This document shows, one piece after another, positions 45,347 through 56,332 of a DNA stretch of 64,000 nucleotides. The notes under the pieces are model-generated. The model was not told the origin of the DNA, did not search any database, and saw nothing but the letters and a program-made list of their open reading frames with translations. Positions within the stretch are counted from its first letter, which is position 1. The number at the start of each line of letters is the position of its first letter. The translations under genes and the position numbers were made by a program. Source of the stretch: Bacillus albus (GTDB lineage Bacteria; Bacillota; Bacilli; Bacillales; Bacillaceae_G). The stretch spans positions 18,814 to 82,813 of the forward strand of contig NZ_MAOE01000096.1 of the NCBI RefSeq assembly GCF_001884185.1, read 5' to 3'.

Positions 45347-45464
45347 CTCGTCATCCCCTTTGTTTTTTCTTTTATAGATGAAAGTCGCTTTAGCGCTTTT
45401 CGTTTGTTTGTTTCGCTTTTCTTGACTCAATCATATGAAAAACAAAGAGTTTACGCAGTAAAAT

Positions 45465-45491
45465 ACCGGTAAAAGGAGTATTTTTACCGGT
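45465..45491. promoter_or_regulatory. Palindrome ACCGGTAAAA / TTTTACCGGT
   Basis: A perfect 10-bp inverted repeat (45465-45474 with 45482-45491) with a 7-base centre, between the LytTR gene and the exporter ATPase gene. Both genes run on the minus strand. It could be a weak terminator of the LytTR gene, or an operator upstream of the exporter. A short T-rich tract follows on the minus strand, so the terminator role cannot be excluded. Confidence 0.55.
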
Positions 45492-45526
45492 GAATGAATC
45501 GTATTTTGAGCTTATTGGAGCAATTT

Positions 45527-46534
45527 TTATAGCCCAATCACACCTTTTAATTCATCCATTCGTCCTTTTGAAAGCGGGATTGAACTTTTTCTTTCGTCAT
45601 CCAAAATTAAACTAAAACTATTACGAGTCCACGTAATTACTTCTCGTACTCTTTGTAAATTCACAAGGTACGAGCGGTGACATCTAAAGAACCCGAATCC
45701 TGTTAATCTCGCTTCTAGTTCGCTTAACGTTAATGCACATACGAAATCACCTTCGCGTACATGAATATGTGTCACTCCGTTTTGCGTTTCAATGAAATGA
45801 ATTTCCATCGGATCAAGTAAAATGATTTTATCGTTCACTTTCGCCGGAATTCTTTCAAGTTTCATTTGCGGAATCATTTGAACAACCTTTTCTTCATCCA
45901 CCTCTTCAATTTCTTCTTGTTCGATTTCTACTTTTTTCACACCATCATTGTTTAATATGTATACATCTTCTGTTAACGAAAGGGCGTCCGATAGAAAGGA
46001 TGACGTAATAAAAATCGCTTTTCCTTGCTCTTTCATTTTCATAATTGATTTCCTAATAATAATCGTGCTCTCTGTATCTACATTTTGCTCCGGCTCTTCC
46101 AAAATAACTAAGTCTGGATTATGAATCATAACTCGCCCAATATGAAGACGACGTTTCTCTGAAAATGATAGTTTTTCTATTTTAACGTTTAATTTATCTA
46201 AGAGGCCGACATATTGCACGACTTCTTCCGTGCTCATATTTGATTCATAAAGTCCTATTAAGAACTTAAAGTATTCCTTTACCTTCAAACGGTCATATGC
46301 TTCATCTTTCAAAAAACAAAAGCCGATGCGAGAATAATTTTTCTTTCCAATCGATTCTCCCTCAAATAGCACGTTGCCAGTTGAAGCTTCTTCCTCACCA
46401 ATAATAATGCGGTGCAACACTTTCGCTGTATGGTTATTACATTGCAAAACAACACATTGTCCTTGCTCAACCTTCAGTTCAACTGCTGGCAACTGGTTCG
46501 TCTTCCCTAATTGTCTCAACTCGAGTAACGCCAT
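45527..46534 (-). CDS. Degenerate ABC-ATPase / LytTR DNA-binding fusion regulator
   Basis: 335 residues. Residues 1 to about 200 resemble an ABC ATPase but with a lost Walker A (VVLQCNNHTAKVL instead of GxxGxGK), a signature altered to LSFSEKRRLHIGRVM, and Walker B changed to LVILEEPEQNVD. Residues about 235-335 are a LytTR DNA-binding domain (ILLDPMEIHFIETQNGVTHI, CHRSYLVNLQRVREVI, SIPLSKGRMDELKGVI). It probably binds DNA and regulates the downstream ABC exporter while no longer hydrolysing ATP. This fused type occurs in Bacillales. The start ATG has GGGGGAGACAGA upstream. Confidence 0.85.
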   Translation of the reverse strand: MALLELRQLGKTNQLPAVELKVEQGQCVVLQCNNHTAKVLHRIIIGEEEASTGNVLFEGESIGKKNYSRIGFCFLKDEAYDRLKVKEYFKFLIGLYESNMSTEEVVQYVGLLDKLNVKIEKLSFSEKRRLHIGRVMIHNPDLVILEEPEQNVDTESTIIIRKSIMKMKEQGKAIFITSSFLSDALSLTEDVYILNNDGVKKVEIEQEEIEEVDEEKVVQMIPQMKLERIPAKVNDKIILLDPMEIHFIETQNGVTHIHVREGDFVCALTLSELEARLTGFGFFRCHRSYLVNLQRVREVITWTRNSFSLILDDERKSSIPLSKGRMDELKGVIGL

Positions 46535-46769
46535 TCTGTCTCCCCCAAATGTTTTTATCTTATTATACCAAACAATTAATGGAAAATTATGATATTTAAT
46601 ACAGTATTTTAAGGTATTATAAAACTACGAAAACATAAAAAGGGTGAAAACGAGGTAGCCGCCCCCTATATCTTCTCACCGCTGAACATTGAGGGTTTTC
46701 AAATATACTTATCACACTTTAAAATATATCTACGATTCGACAAAAATAACCTACCTACTAACAAAAGAA

Positions 46770-46801
46770 AAACCGTCCCAACATACCTCTTAGGACGGTT
46801 T
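46770..46801 (-). terminator. spoIID terminator
   Basis: AAACCGTCC (46770-46778) pairs with GGACGGTTT (46793-46801); 14-base loop, U run on the minus strand. The rest of the 277-base gap 46535-46811 contains nothing I recognise. Confidence 0.8.
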
Positions 46802-46811
46802 ATTGTGCACC

Positions 46812-47903
<1,092 letters not shown>

Positions 47904-48003
47904 TTAAGGGGACCTGTATAAAATGAAAATTTTCTAAATTTTTTCACTGGTACATGCATAAGTATAGAATTTCTTGACTATAACAGTAATAACCTAAAAA
48001 AAT

Positions 48004-48031
48004 AGCCCCTACGTCAAAAGACGTAGAGACT
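48004..48031 (-). terminator. murAA terminator
   Basis: A hairpin with a perfect CTACGTC/GACGTAG core (48009-48015 with 48020-48026) extended by AGC/ACT-type pairs, followed by U runs on the minus strand. Confidence 0.85.
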
Positions 48032-48038
48032 CTTCCAA

Positions 48039-49343
48039 TTAAGCGTGAAGATCAGAAACTTCTTGTTCTTTCACTTCTTCTACTTTTTCGTTTACACGTT
48101 CAATAGTTGCACCTAATGCAGCTAATTTCTTATGGAAATCTACATAACCACGGTCAAGATGCTTTAATTCAGTTACACGAGTGTAACCTTCTGATACTAA
48201 ACCAGCTAAGATTAATGCAGCAGCAGCACGTAAGTCAGTTGCGCCTACTTCAGCACCTTGTAAGCTGTTTGGACCGTTCATAATAACAGAACGACCTTCG
48301 ATTTTAATATCAGCATTCATACGACGGAATTCTTCAACGTGCATAAAGCGGTTTTCGAATACCGTTTCTGTAATCATACTTGTTCCATCAGCTTGTAGTA
48401 ATAATGCCATCATTTGTGATTGCATGTCTGTTGGGAAACCTGGGTGAGGCATAGTTTTAATATCAACCGCTTTTAACTTATCTGGGCCGATAACACGTAC
48501 ACCTTCGTTTTCCTCAATAATTTTAACACCCATTTCTTCCATTTTCGCTGTAATTGAGCGTAAATGTTCAGGCACAGCATTTTCAATTAAGATGTCTCCA
48601 CCAGTAATTGCCGCTGCAACCATGAATGTTCCCGCTTCAATACGGTCAGGAATAATAGAGTGGTTTGCACCATATAATTTATCAACGCCTTCGATACGAA
48701 TCGTTCCAGTTCCAGCTCCGCGTACTTTCGCTCCCATCGCATTTAAGAAGTTAGCTAAGTCAACGATTTCTGGTTCTTTCGCTGCGTTTTCAAGGATTGT
48801 TGTCCCTTTTGCTAATGTAGCTGCAGACATAATGTTTTCTGTCGCGCCCACGCTTGGGAAGTCTAAATAAATTTTAGCTCCTTTTAATTCTCCCTCAACG
48901 TATGCCTCAACAAAACCATTACCAACCTGTACTTTTGCTCCCATTGCTTCGAAGCCTTTTAAATGTTGGTCAATTGGACGTGAACCAATTGCACATCCAC
49001 CAGGAAGTGCAATACGAGCACGACCGTTACGTGCTAATAATGGTCCCATTACTTGAACAGATGCACGCATTTTACGTACATATTCAAATGGTGCTTCAAT
49101 GTTTAATTCATTAGAAGAATCAATTGTTACTTGATTATTTTCAAATACGACTTCAGCATTTAAATGACGTAATACCTCATTAATTGTGTATACATCAGAC
49201 AAAACTGGTACTTCAGATAGTACATTCTTTCCATCACTCGCTAATAGGGCTGCAGCGATTATAGGTAATACAGCATTTTTTGCGCCCTCAACACGCACTG
49301 TGCCGTTTAACCGCTTTCCGCCACGGACGATGATCTTTTCCAA
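48039..49343 (-). CDS. murAA: UDP-N-acetylglucosamine 1-carboxyvinyltransferase MurA
   Basis: 434 residues. K22 and N23 in GAKNAVLP, the PEP-binding catalytic C117 in [11 protein letters not shown] (fosfomycin target), DRIEAGTFM, and [22 protein letters not shown]. First committed step of peptidoglycan synthesis: PEP plus UDP-GlcNAc gives UDP-GlcNAc-enolpyruvate. Position next to ywmB and spoIID identifies it as the murAA rather than the murAB copy. Ribosome site GGAGGGGAAT upstream. A single Cys117 means normal fosfomycin sensitivity is expected. Confidence 0.96.
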   Translation of the reverse strand: MEKIIVRGGKRLNGTVRVEGAKNAVLPIIAAALLASDGKNVLSEVPVLSDVYTINEVLRHLNAEVVFENNQVTIDSSNELNIEAPFEYVRKMRASVQVMGPLLARNGRARIALPGGCAIGSRPIDQHLKGFEAMGAKVQVGNGFVEAYVEGELKGAKIYLDFPSVGATENIMSAATLAKGTTILENAAKEPEIVDLANFLNAMGAKVRGAGTGTIRIEGVDKLYGANHSIIPDRIEAGTFMVAAAITGGDILIENAVPEHLRSITAKMEEMGVKIIEENEGVRVIGPDKLKAVDIKTMPHPGFPTDMQSQMMALLLQADGTSMITETVFENRFMHVEEFRRMNADIKIEGRSVIMNGPNSLQGAEVGATDLRAAAALILAGLVSEGYTRVTELKHLDRGYVDFHKKLAALGATIERVNEKVEEVKEQEVSDLHA

Positions 49344-49382
49344 ATTATTCCCCTCCGTGTCCTTTTTTCAGTATCTATTCAC

Positions 49383-50093
49383 TCAATACTCAGAAGTTAT
49401 GATCGGTGTGCCAACCACAATTGTATCTTTGTTGTCAGTAGAACGTATTGCTATTTGCACATTTATTTTCTCTCTATTTGTTGAAAGAGCGTCATCCCAC
49501 TTTTTATTGTATGCGGAGACTGACACAAATGCTCTTTCTTCTATCTGCTCGATCGCTCTTGCTGAAAGATCTTTCAAAACCTGATTGGTTTTATTTTGCA
49601 AAACACCTTCAATCTTATCATTCAGTACACCTTGAACACAAGTGTAAATTATAGGTTTTCCACTAAAAATTTGATTTGTTTTATGAATGTACTTTGGGTC
49701 CCATTTCGCCCCACTCACTTCAAAAATAATGAAAGTGTTTTCTTTATTATTTTCCTTACTCCAAGTTACTACTACTCGTTCTTCATAAGAAGAAAAATTT
49801 TTATAGGATGTAGCTTTATATCCATCTGGAGATTGCTCTAATTCCCACTTTTGAATATTCGCCTTGTCCTTCACATCGTTTAACAATTTTTGAAACGTAT
49901 GTATATTAGAAATTGTTTTTGTTTCTCGCGCTAACCATGACCACTTCTCTACTTTAGCATCATTTTTCTCTAAGGACGTAATCATGCTCTCCATTTTCTG
50001 TTCATCGCTGACTGGTTTCATCTCTCTATATCCAACCAAAAATAAAACAACACTAAGTGCAACAATAAGAATGGCTTTAAGCTTCAATTTCAT
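49383..50093 (-). CDS. ywmB: YwmB-family protein (TATA-box-binding-like fold)
   Basis: 236 residues. N-terminal hydrophobic segment (KAILIVALSVVLFLVGY) as signal or anchor, then a soluble domain of the YwmB type. The link is mostly by location, between ywzB and murAA as in B. subtilis. YwmB structures show a TATA-binding-protein-like fold, with no known catalytic activity. Preceded by AGGAGGGGATGAAATTG; ends 40 bases before murAA. Function unknown. Confidence 0.8.
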   Translation of the reverse strand: MKLKLKAILIVALSVVLFLVGYREMKPVSDEQKMESMITSLEKNDAKVEKWSWLARETKTISNIHTFQKLLNDVKDKANIQKWELEQSPDGYKATSYKNFSSYEERVVVTWSKENNKENTFIIFEVSGAKWDPKYIHKTNQIFSGKPIIYTCVQGVLNDKIEGVLQNKTNQVLKDLSARAIEQIEERAFVSVSAYNKKWDDALSTNREKINVQIAIRSTDNKDTIVVGTPIITSEY

Positions 50094-50138
50094 CCCCTCC
50101 TATCCCCATTGTTAACGGAGATATGAGGTTCTATACAC

Positions 50139-50375
50139 TTACTTTACTAAATACGTTAAACTCTTTGAATAGCCTAAATAATCAAGGAAAAAGTTACTTA
50201 CAGATGTCCCAATTGCAATTGTAATTAGGATGAGTAATACTCTCGTCTGCATTACCTTTCCAGGCTTCATTAAACGCTCAATGTGAATACCTTGTAAGGC
50301 CCACCACGTAATGGTAATAAACAATAAATGCGAAACGATGGCAATCAGTGCTTGTTGCCCTAAAAGATGTGCCAA
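50139..50375 (-). CDS. ywzB: DUF1146 family small membrane protein, YwzB
   Basis: 78 residues with two membrane segments (IAIVSHLLFITITWWALQGI and TRVLLILITIAIGTSVSNFF). The W-WALQGIHIERLMKPG pattern fits DUF1146. In B. subtilis ywzB lies between the atp operon and ywmB. Here the nuo operon lies to its right. Likely single-transcript start to the ywmB-murAA genes. Function unknown. Ribosome site AAAAAGGGG upstream. Confidence 0.85.
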   Translation of the reverse strand: MAHLLGQQALIAIVSHLLFITITWWALQGIHIERLMKPGKVMQTRVLLILITIAIGTSVSNFFLDYLGYSKSLTYLVK

Positions 50376-50547
50376 AAAATCGACCCCTTTTTACCTAGCT
50401 ACTACTTATGAAATACTATAAAAACGATACCATAATAAGTAGGAGCCACACTTTTTCAAATACAAATAAGCATCTTACATTTTACATCATAATTTTCTCT
50501 TAAAAAACGTATACCTATATGCATTTTCAGTTGTAGTTCACACAAAA

Positions 50548-50583
50548 TAAAAAGCGCAGAGTAACGACTCCACACCTTTTATT
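50548..50583 (-). terminator. Terminator of the nuo operon
   Basis: An imperfect hairpin AAAAAGCGCAGAGT with ACTCCACACCTTTT on either side of a CG-rich turn, then a U-rich tract on the minus strand, five bases beyond nuoN. Imperfect pairing, so the boundaries are approximate. Confidence 0.6.
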
Positions 50584-50587
50584 TTCA

Positions 50588-52108
50588 CTATTGTACCATG
50601 TTCCCTAGAAAGAAGAAATCTTTCATTAATGGAAAATATTCATAAAAGAAATTGTATCCAATCATCGGCATAATCCCTAGTATTACAATCGAAATTGCGC
50701 AAAGGCTCATTACAACCTTTATATTGAATGGCAAACGAATCTTCTCTTCTACTTCTCCCGTCCTGAAAAACATTTGCTGTAAAATACGGAAATAATATAC
50801 GAATGAAATGACTGTCGTCCCCATCATAATAGAAGCTAGTACGTAATGAGCTGGCTCTACATGAAGAGCTCCTAAAAAGATGTTAATTTTTCCGATAAAA
50901 CCAGCTGTTCCTGGTATCCCGGCTAACGATAAAATAAAAATCGTCATCACGATCGCTGTGAATGGCGACCTTTTATATAATCCAGTGAAAATGGTGATAT
51001 TTTCTTTGTCGCTTTGTAAGATTAAGCCGTGGATAATTGCAAATGCGCCTATATTCATCAGCATATACGCAAGCATGTAAAACCACATGCTATCCATCGT
51101 AAATGGCGATAATGCGACAAGCGGAACGAGTAAATACCCCGCATGTGCGATTCCCGAATAGGCAAATAGGCGTTTTACGTTATATTGCTTTAATGCGACT
51201 ACGTTTCCGATAATCATCGTAATACTCGCTAGTACTGCAACGTATATGCTCATACGTCCGTATAAAGATTGCATGTCTCCTTGCACCGATACAGTGGCGA
51301 AAACCATGAGGAACAGACGAATAATGAGTAGGAAACCTGCCATTTTAGAAATCGTCCCTAGAAAAGCAGTAACAGGTGTAGCCGCTCCCTCATACACATC
51401 TGGTGCCCACATGTGAAACGGTACTGTCGCAATTTTAAACGAAAGTCCGACGAGTAATAGTAGAAATGCGAGAGCTAACAATAACTGAATACCACCAGCA
51501 AGTTCCCCTGCGAATACTTTTTGCATATCCACGATATTAGTTGATCCTGTAATACCGTATAAATAACTCATTCCAAAGAGCGTAATTGCTGTTCCAATTC
51601 CTCCATTAATGACATATTTCATGGCCGCCTCATTTGATGCACGGTTCTTTTTTCGTATTCCTACTAAAATATACGAAGAAAGTGAAAGCAATTCTAAGCC
51701 GACGAAAAGTGTAATGAAATCAACGCTAGAAGCCATAAACATAGCTCCAAGAAGCGCCATTAAAAATAAGTAATAATATTCTCCCTTATCTTCAATGGGA
51801 TTCTTCTTATCATCGCTCATTGCGGTGCATAAAATGAGAGCAGCTCCGCCTAATAACAACGTTTTAAACCCTTTTGAAAACCCATCTAACACAAACGATC
51901 CGTTTAAAATATCTCCCGCTGGTTCACCGTATAGCGTAATTAATGAGACGATTGCTAATACGATAGTTGCGATTGCGCTAAGCGCTACATATTTATGGTT
52001 CAGCTTAAAAAACAAATCACATATGGAAAGAAGGATGGCAGCTCCGAGAATAATGAATTCTGGCACCATGAGATGCCATGATAGGCTAATTAATGTATTC
52101 ATATCCAT
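50588..52108 (-). CDS. nuoN: NADH-quinone oxidoreductase subunit N
   Basis: 506 residues, about 14 membrane segments. Antiporter-like proton-channel subunit of complex I: VDFITLFVGLELLSLSSYILVG carries the TM5 Glu, and KIATVPFHMWAPDVYEGAATPV holds the broken-helix Lys region. Last gene of the 11-gene operon, starting one base after the nuoM stop. The start is ATG at 52108 or an ATG six bases on. Confidence 0.95.
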   Translation of the reverse strand: MDMNTLISLSWHLMVPEFIILGAAILLSICDLFFKLNHKYVALSAIATIVLAIVSLITLYGEPAGDILNGSFVLDGFSKGFKTLLLGGAALILCTAMSDDKKNPIEDKGEYYYLFLMALLGAMFMASSVDFITLFVGLELLSLSSYILVGIRKKNRASNEAAMKYVINGGIGTAITLFGMSYLYGITGSTNIVDMQKVFAGELAGGIQLLLALAFLLLLVGLSFKIATVPFHMWAPDVYEGAATPVTAFLGTISKMAGFLLIIRLFLMVFATVSVQGDMQSLYGRMSIYVAVLASITMIIGNVVALKQYNVKRLFAYSGIAHAGYLLVPLVALSPFTMDSMWFYMLAYMLMNIGAFAIIHGLILQSDKENITIFTGLYKRSPFTAIVMTIFILSLAGIPGTAGFIGKINIFLGALHVEPAHYVLASIMMGTTVISFVYYFRILQQMFFRTGEVEEKIRLPFNIKVVMSLCAISIVILGIMPMIGYNFFYEYFPLMKDFFFLGNMVQ

Positions 52109-52109
52109 C

Positions 52110-53612
52110 CTACTTCACCCCCAATGTTTTCAATGTATTTTGAAGCGGATCTCCTAATATTTCTGGCATTACTCCAATTGCAATAATGCAGAAAATAAGC
52201 AGCAATATAGGGACGTACTCCCATCCATGTATATCAGCTTTTGCTTCCCACTCTTTCTTACCGAATGTTACTTGCAGTGTTGCTCTTAATACGTACACAG
52301 CGGTTAAAATGATGCCAAGTACTCCGGCCGCAGCAATGACCGGCTCTCCTTGGAATAAACCGAGAAAAGCAAGAAACTCACTTACAAATCCAGACATACC
52401 CGGCAATCCAAGCGATGCCATTCCTCCTGCTAAGAAGAATCCGCTAAGTATTGGTACACTTTTTGCGAGTCCGCCAAGTGCTGTAATATCCGATGTCCCA
52501 AAACGCTGTTCTATAACGCCCAGTAAGAAAAAGAGTAAAGCCGCAATTAAACCGTGCGACACAACTTGGAATAGTGCCCCTTGTGTGCCTGGTGCATTCA
52601 ACGCCGCAAGCCCCATTAATACAATGCCCATATGCGAAATACTAGAGTAAGCAAGTACCTTCCGGAAGTCCGTTTGGATGAGCGCTAAGAAGGCTCCGTA
52701 CAATAAATTAATGACTCCTAAAATCGCAATGAGCGTTGCAAACTCTCGAAAGTATTCCGGGAATAACCCCTGTCCGAAGCGAATCATACCGTATGCTCCA
52801 ATCTTCAGTAAAACACCTGCATGAAGCATAACTACAGCCGGATGTGCTTCAATATGTACATTGACCATCCAGCGATGTAACGGGAAAACTGGTAATTTAA
52901 TCGCAAAAGCGATCATTATGCTAAGAAACAAGCCGAACTGTAAGCTACTTGAGACAGCCGTCCCTCCCCCAGCACCTACACTCGTTAATATTTCTTTAAG
53001 CTCTGTTATATTCGTTGTACCTGTTTTCGCAAATAAAACTGAGAAAACGATGAGCAAAATAGCGGAGCCAATCCCGTTATATATTAAATAACTATAAGCA
53101 GCCTTTTCACTCGACAATTTCCCCCACTTCCCAATTAATAAAAACATTGGTGGCAATGTAATTTCAAAGAAGATAAAGAACAACATTAAATTTTGAGCAG
53201 CGAAGACACCGAGCATCCCTATTTCTAACATGAGTAACAGCATATAAAATGCTTTCAAATTCTTTTTAATAGTAAATGCTGCAATTACTGCAAGCATCGC
53301 TAGAAGAGCCGTCAGCACCATCATAACGAGCGATAAACCATCAATACCAAGCTCGTAATAAATGGAAAACCATCTTTTATCCACCGCTGCAAAATCCCCA
53401 AATTTAATCCATTTCACTTTTTCATCAAATAGAGACAAACTCTTTCCAGAAGCGTATGTACAAGCGAGGACGATAGCAATTCCAAATGGAAGCACCGTTC
53501 CAAATAAACCGAGCGCTCGCACTGTACGCGATTCTTTTTTCGGTGTTAATGCAAGTAAGAGAATTCCTAAAAGCGGGGAAAAAATGAAGAACGTTAATAA
53601 CAAATCATTCAT
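52110..53612 (-). CDS. nuoM: NADH-quinone oxidoreductase subunit M
   Basis: 500 residues, about 14 membrane segments. Antiporter-like subunit: LMLFFIFFEITLPPMFLLIG (TM5 Glu), AIKLPVFPLHRWMVNVHIEAH (TM7 Lys and HL-type helix), TDFRKVLAYSSISHMG. Pumps protons in the membrane arm of complex I. The ATG overlaps the nuoL stop by four bases. Ribosome site GGGAGGGGATTTACG. Confidence 0.96.
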   Translation of the reverse strand: MNDLLLTFFIFSPLLGILLLALTPKKESRTVRALGLFGTVLPFGIAIVLACTYASGKSLSLFDEKVKWIKFGDFAAVDKRWFSIYYELGIDGLSLVMMVLTALLAMLAVIAAFTIKKNLKAFYMLLLMLEIGMLGVFAAQNLMLFFIFFEITLPPMFLLIGKWGKLSSEKAAYSYLIYNGIGSAILLIVFSVLFAKTGTTNITELKEILTSVGAGGGTAVSSSLQFGLFLSIMIAFAIKLPVFPLHRWMVNVHIEAHPAVVMLHAGVLLKIGAYGMIRFGQGLFPEYFREFATLIAILGVINLLYGAFLALIQTDFRKVLAYSSISHMGIVLMGLAALNAPGTQGALFQVVSHGLIAALLFFLLGVIEQRFGTSDITALGGLAKSVPILSGFFLAGGMASLGLPGMSGFVSEFLAFLGLFQGEPVIAAAGVLGIILTAVYVLRATLQVTFGKKEWEAKADIHGWEYVPILLLIFCIIAIGVMPEILGDPLQNTLKTLGVK

Positions 53613-55471
53613 CGTAAATCCCCTCCCGTATAGAGCAAAATAATGACGAGTACCGCAAGCGAGACAGCTGTTACAGTCCCGTACACTTGTACATTTCCGT
53701 TTTGAAGTCTAGACCCAAGTCCGCTTATCCCTTTAACTACACTCCCTATTAAAACGGCAATTCCTTCGACTACATACATCTCAAACAAGCGAAGCACATG
53801 AGCGATTCCTTTCGTAATAGGAAGCACCGTCATATTGTATAGTTCATCCACATAATATTTTTCTTTCAAAAGGTTATAGTGAGGTGCTTTCTCACCCCCA
53901 GCCCAATCTCTAGAAATAGATTTCTTGCCATATATGAAGTATGCGAGAGCAATCCCTGCAAATGAAACGAGCGTCGCAACAATCATAATCCAAACCGGTC
54001 CGTGTGCTTCTCGCGCTTTAAATGCCACATCTTTCGTAAGCCAATCCCCGAGAAATGTCCCAAACCATGGTGTATTTATATAACCTGCCACTACTGCAAG
54101 AACGCCAAGGACAATCATCGGATACGTCATAATGCGGGGCGATTCATGCACATCTTCCTTCGTCTTCGCTTCCCCAGTGAAGACAAGGAAGTATAGCCGG
54201 AACATGTAGAATGCTGTTAGGAATGCTGCAATTACTGCTAAAATGAATAAAACGTAATTGCCGTTCATCCAAGTCGCCGCCAGAATTTCATCTTTACTAA
54301 AGAAGCCGGAAAGGAGCGGCACACCACTAATTGCAAGCGTACCGATTAAAAATAGTACACCCGTTACTTTCATCTTCTTCTGTAAGCCACCCATTTTATT
54401 AATGTTTTGCGTATGCACTGCATGAATGACACTTCCTGCTGCCAAAAATAGTAGTGCTTTAAAAAAGGCATGTGTCGTTAAATGGAAAACACCAGCTACA
54501 TAACCAGCAGACCCTAGCGCAAGCATCATATACCCGAGCTGGCTAACTGTAGAATAAGCGAGCACTCTCTTTATATCCGTTTGTACAAGACCGATGGAAG
54601 CCGCAAAGATTGCAGTGAAGGCGCCAACGATTGCCACCGTCTGCATCGCCACCGCACTTGCTGAAAATAGCGGAAACATCGTTGCCACTAAATATACGCC
54701 AGCTGCGACCATTGTCGCCGCGTGAATAAGTGCCGAAACAGGCGTCGGACCTTCCATTGCATCTGGTAACCACGTATGAAGCGGGAACTGACCTGATTTC
54801 CCCATTGCACCAATAAAAATTAATATCGCCGTTATTGTAATCATCGTAGGAGTAAGATCCCCAGTATGAATCGCTCTAAAAATTGCATCATATTCAAAAC
54901 TACCTGCATGCCAGAAAATTAAAATCATCCCAATAAATAAACCGACATCGCCAATACGAGTCATAATAAAAGCTTTTTTCGCAGCAGCCTTCGCTTCTTC
55001 TTTAAAGAAGTAAAAACCGATGAGTAAAAATGAACCGAGGCCTACTAACTCCCAAAATATATAAAGCTGTAATAAATTCGGTGATATAACGAGCCCAAGC
55101 ATCGCAAATGTAAAGAGCCCTAAATAGGCGTAAAAGGTTGGTAATCTTTCCTCACCTTTCATATAACCTTTCGAATACACATGTACAAGTAAACTCACAA
55201 GCGTAACGATAAACAGCATTAAAGCTCCTAATGCCGTCACTTCAAAGCCAAATGATATATCAATATCTCCAGCTCTAAGCCATACCCACTTATGCTTCAT
55301 TGGTACTATCGAAAACCGTTCTATTAATACAAGTACCGCAAATATAAAGGAGAGAAAGACGAAGAAAATACTAAGTACACTGCTTCCTTCTCTAATTTTC
55401 TTCCCGAATATAAGTAATAAAAAAAACGAAACAAGCGGGAAAAGCGGTATGAGCCATGCATAATCGATCAT
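53609..55471 (-). CDS. nuoL: NADH-quinone oxidoreductase subunit L
   Basis: 620 residues, about 16 membrane segments. Antiporter-like subunit with LQLYIFWELVGLGSFLLIGF (TM5 Glu), SGQFPLHTWLPDAMEGPTPV and TDIKRVLAYSTVSQLGYM. The C-terminal part includes the long lateral helix and an extra segment as in bacterial NuoL. Distal proton channel of complex I. 29 bases separate it from nuoK. Ribosome site GGGGGAAGGAAACA. Confidence 0.96.
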   Translation of the reverse strand: MIDYAWLIPLFPLVSFFLLLIFGKKIREGSSVLSIFFVFLSFIFAVLVLIERFSIVPMKHKWVWLRAGDIDISFGFEVTALGALMLFIVTLVSLLVHVYSKGYMKGEERLPTFYAYLGLFTFAMLGLVISPNLLQLYIFWELVGLGSFLLIGFYFFKEEAKAAAKKAFIMTRIGDVGLFIGMILIFWHAGSFEYDAIFRAIHTGDLTPTMITITAILIFIGAMGKSGQFPLHTWLPDAMEGPTPVSALIHAATMVAAGVYLVATMFPLFSASAVAMQTVAIVGAFTAIFAASIGLVQTDIKRVLAYSTVSQLGYMMLALGSAGYVAGVFHLTTHAFFKALLFLAAGSVIHAVHTQNINKMGGLQKKMKVTGVLFLIGTLAISGVPLLSGFFSKDEILAATWMNGNYVLFILAVIAAFLTAFYMFRLYFLVFTGEAKTKEDVHESPRIMTYPMIVLGVLAVVAGYINTPWFGTFLGDWLTKDVAFKAREAHGPVWIMIVATLVSFAGIALAYFIYGKKSISRDWAGGEKAPHYNLLKEKYYVDELYNMTVLPITKGIAHVLRLFEMYVVEGIAVLIGSVVKGISGLGSRLQNGNVQVYGTVTAVSLAVLVIILLYTGGDLR

Positions 55472-55500
55472 TGTTTCCTTCCCCCTTTTCGGTCACAATG

Positions 55501-55815
55501 TTATCCTTTGAGCGTATCCATTTCATCTACATGAACCGTCGTACGATTACGATACAAAGCAATTAAAATGGCGAGTCCTACCGCCGCCTCCGCTGCCGCT
55601 ACAGCCATCGTAAACAGAGAGAAAATTTGCCCTGTTAAATTTGGGAACAAACCTAACTTACTAAACGCTACTAAATTTAAATTAGCTGCGTTCAGCATTA
55701 ATTCAATACAAACTAATACAATCACTGTATTTCGCTTCGTTAAAGCTCCAAACAAACCGATGCAAAACAAAATAATCGCAAGCGTTACATACGCAGAAGC
55801 AGGCACGCTACTCAT
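55501..55815 (-). CDS. nuoK: NADH-quinone oxidoreductase subunit K
   Basis: 104 residues from the ATG at 55815 ([10 protein letters not shown]) with GAGGAGGATTCC upstream; a longer frame to 55866 overlaps nuoJ extensively and is rejected. Three membrane segments; [19 protein letters not shown] holds the conserved TM2 Glu and [19 protein letters not shown] the TM3 Glu. Membrane-arm subunit. The first 8 bases overlap the end of nuoJ, indicating coupling. Confidence 0.95.
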   Translation of the reverse strand: MSSVPASAYVTLAIILFCIGLFGALTKRNTVIVLVCIELMLNAANLNLVAFSKLGLFPNLTGQIFSLFTMAVAAAEAAVGLAILIALYRNRTTVHVDEMDTLKG

Positions 55816-56332
55816 TGGAATCCTCCTCTTTCTCATCCTTCTTCGCAAGAATAATTGCGCCAACAAGTGCTACAAGTAAAATAACTGAGGTTAGCTCAAA
55901 TGGAATAATATATTCTGAATAGAGAAGTGTACCGATTTGAAGTGTGTTTTTTTCATGGAGAGGTAAACTTCCTTGTGTGCTTTCATTTGCAAAATCAATA
56001 TTGTTAACAGCGAAATACATAACTGCCCCAAATGCTACAACCGCAAAGAAGATAATCCATTTTCGAAGAGTAAGACGCGATTCATTTTCTGCATTATGTT
56101 TCGTTAACATAATGCCAAAAATCATAATAATTGTAATCGCACCCGAGTAAAGCAAAATTTGTGCAACCCCGATAAATTCAGCTGATAAAAGAAAGTACAA
56201 ACCTGCAATGCTGAGAAAGGTCAGAACGAGAGCTAGCATCATATGCATGACTTTCGTTAAGTTCAACATAAGAACGCCGCCAATAATTGCAGACAAGGAT
56301 AGTATAAAGAATGCTACAAACTCGCCATTCAT
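55808..56332 (-). CDS. nuoJ: NADH-quinone oxidoreductase subunit J
   Basis: 174 residues, five membrane segments. [30 protein letters not shown] is the conserved TM3 pi-bulge region of NuoJ (shown in part). Membrane-arm subunit linking quinone site and proton channels. Overlaps nuoI by 4 bases (ATGA) and nuoK by 8. Confidence 0.94.
   Translation of the reverse strand: MNGEFVAFFILSLSAIIGGVLMLNLTKVMHMMLALVLTFLSIAGLYFLLSAEFIGVAQILLYSGAITIIMIFGIMLTKHNAENESRLTLRKWIIFFAVVAFGAVMYFAVNNIDFANESTQGSLPLHEKNTLQIGTLLYSEYIIPFELTSVILLVALVGAIILAKKDEKEEDSNE

Noticed and set aside
48592-49584. Plus-strand ORFs opposite murAA and ywmB
   Set aside because: Antisense to conserved genes, no ribosome sites, and interrupted relative to the gene boundaries.
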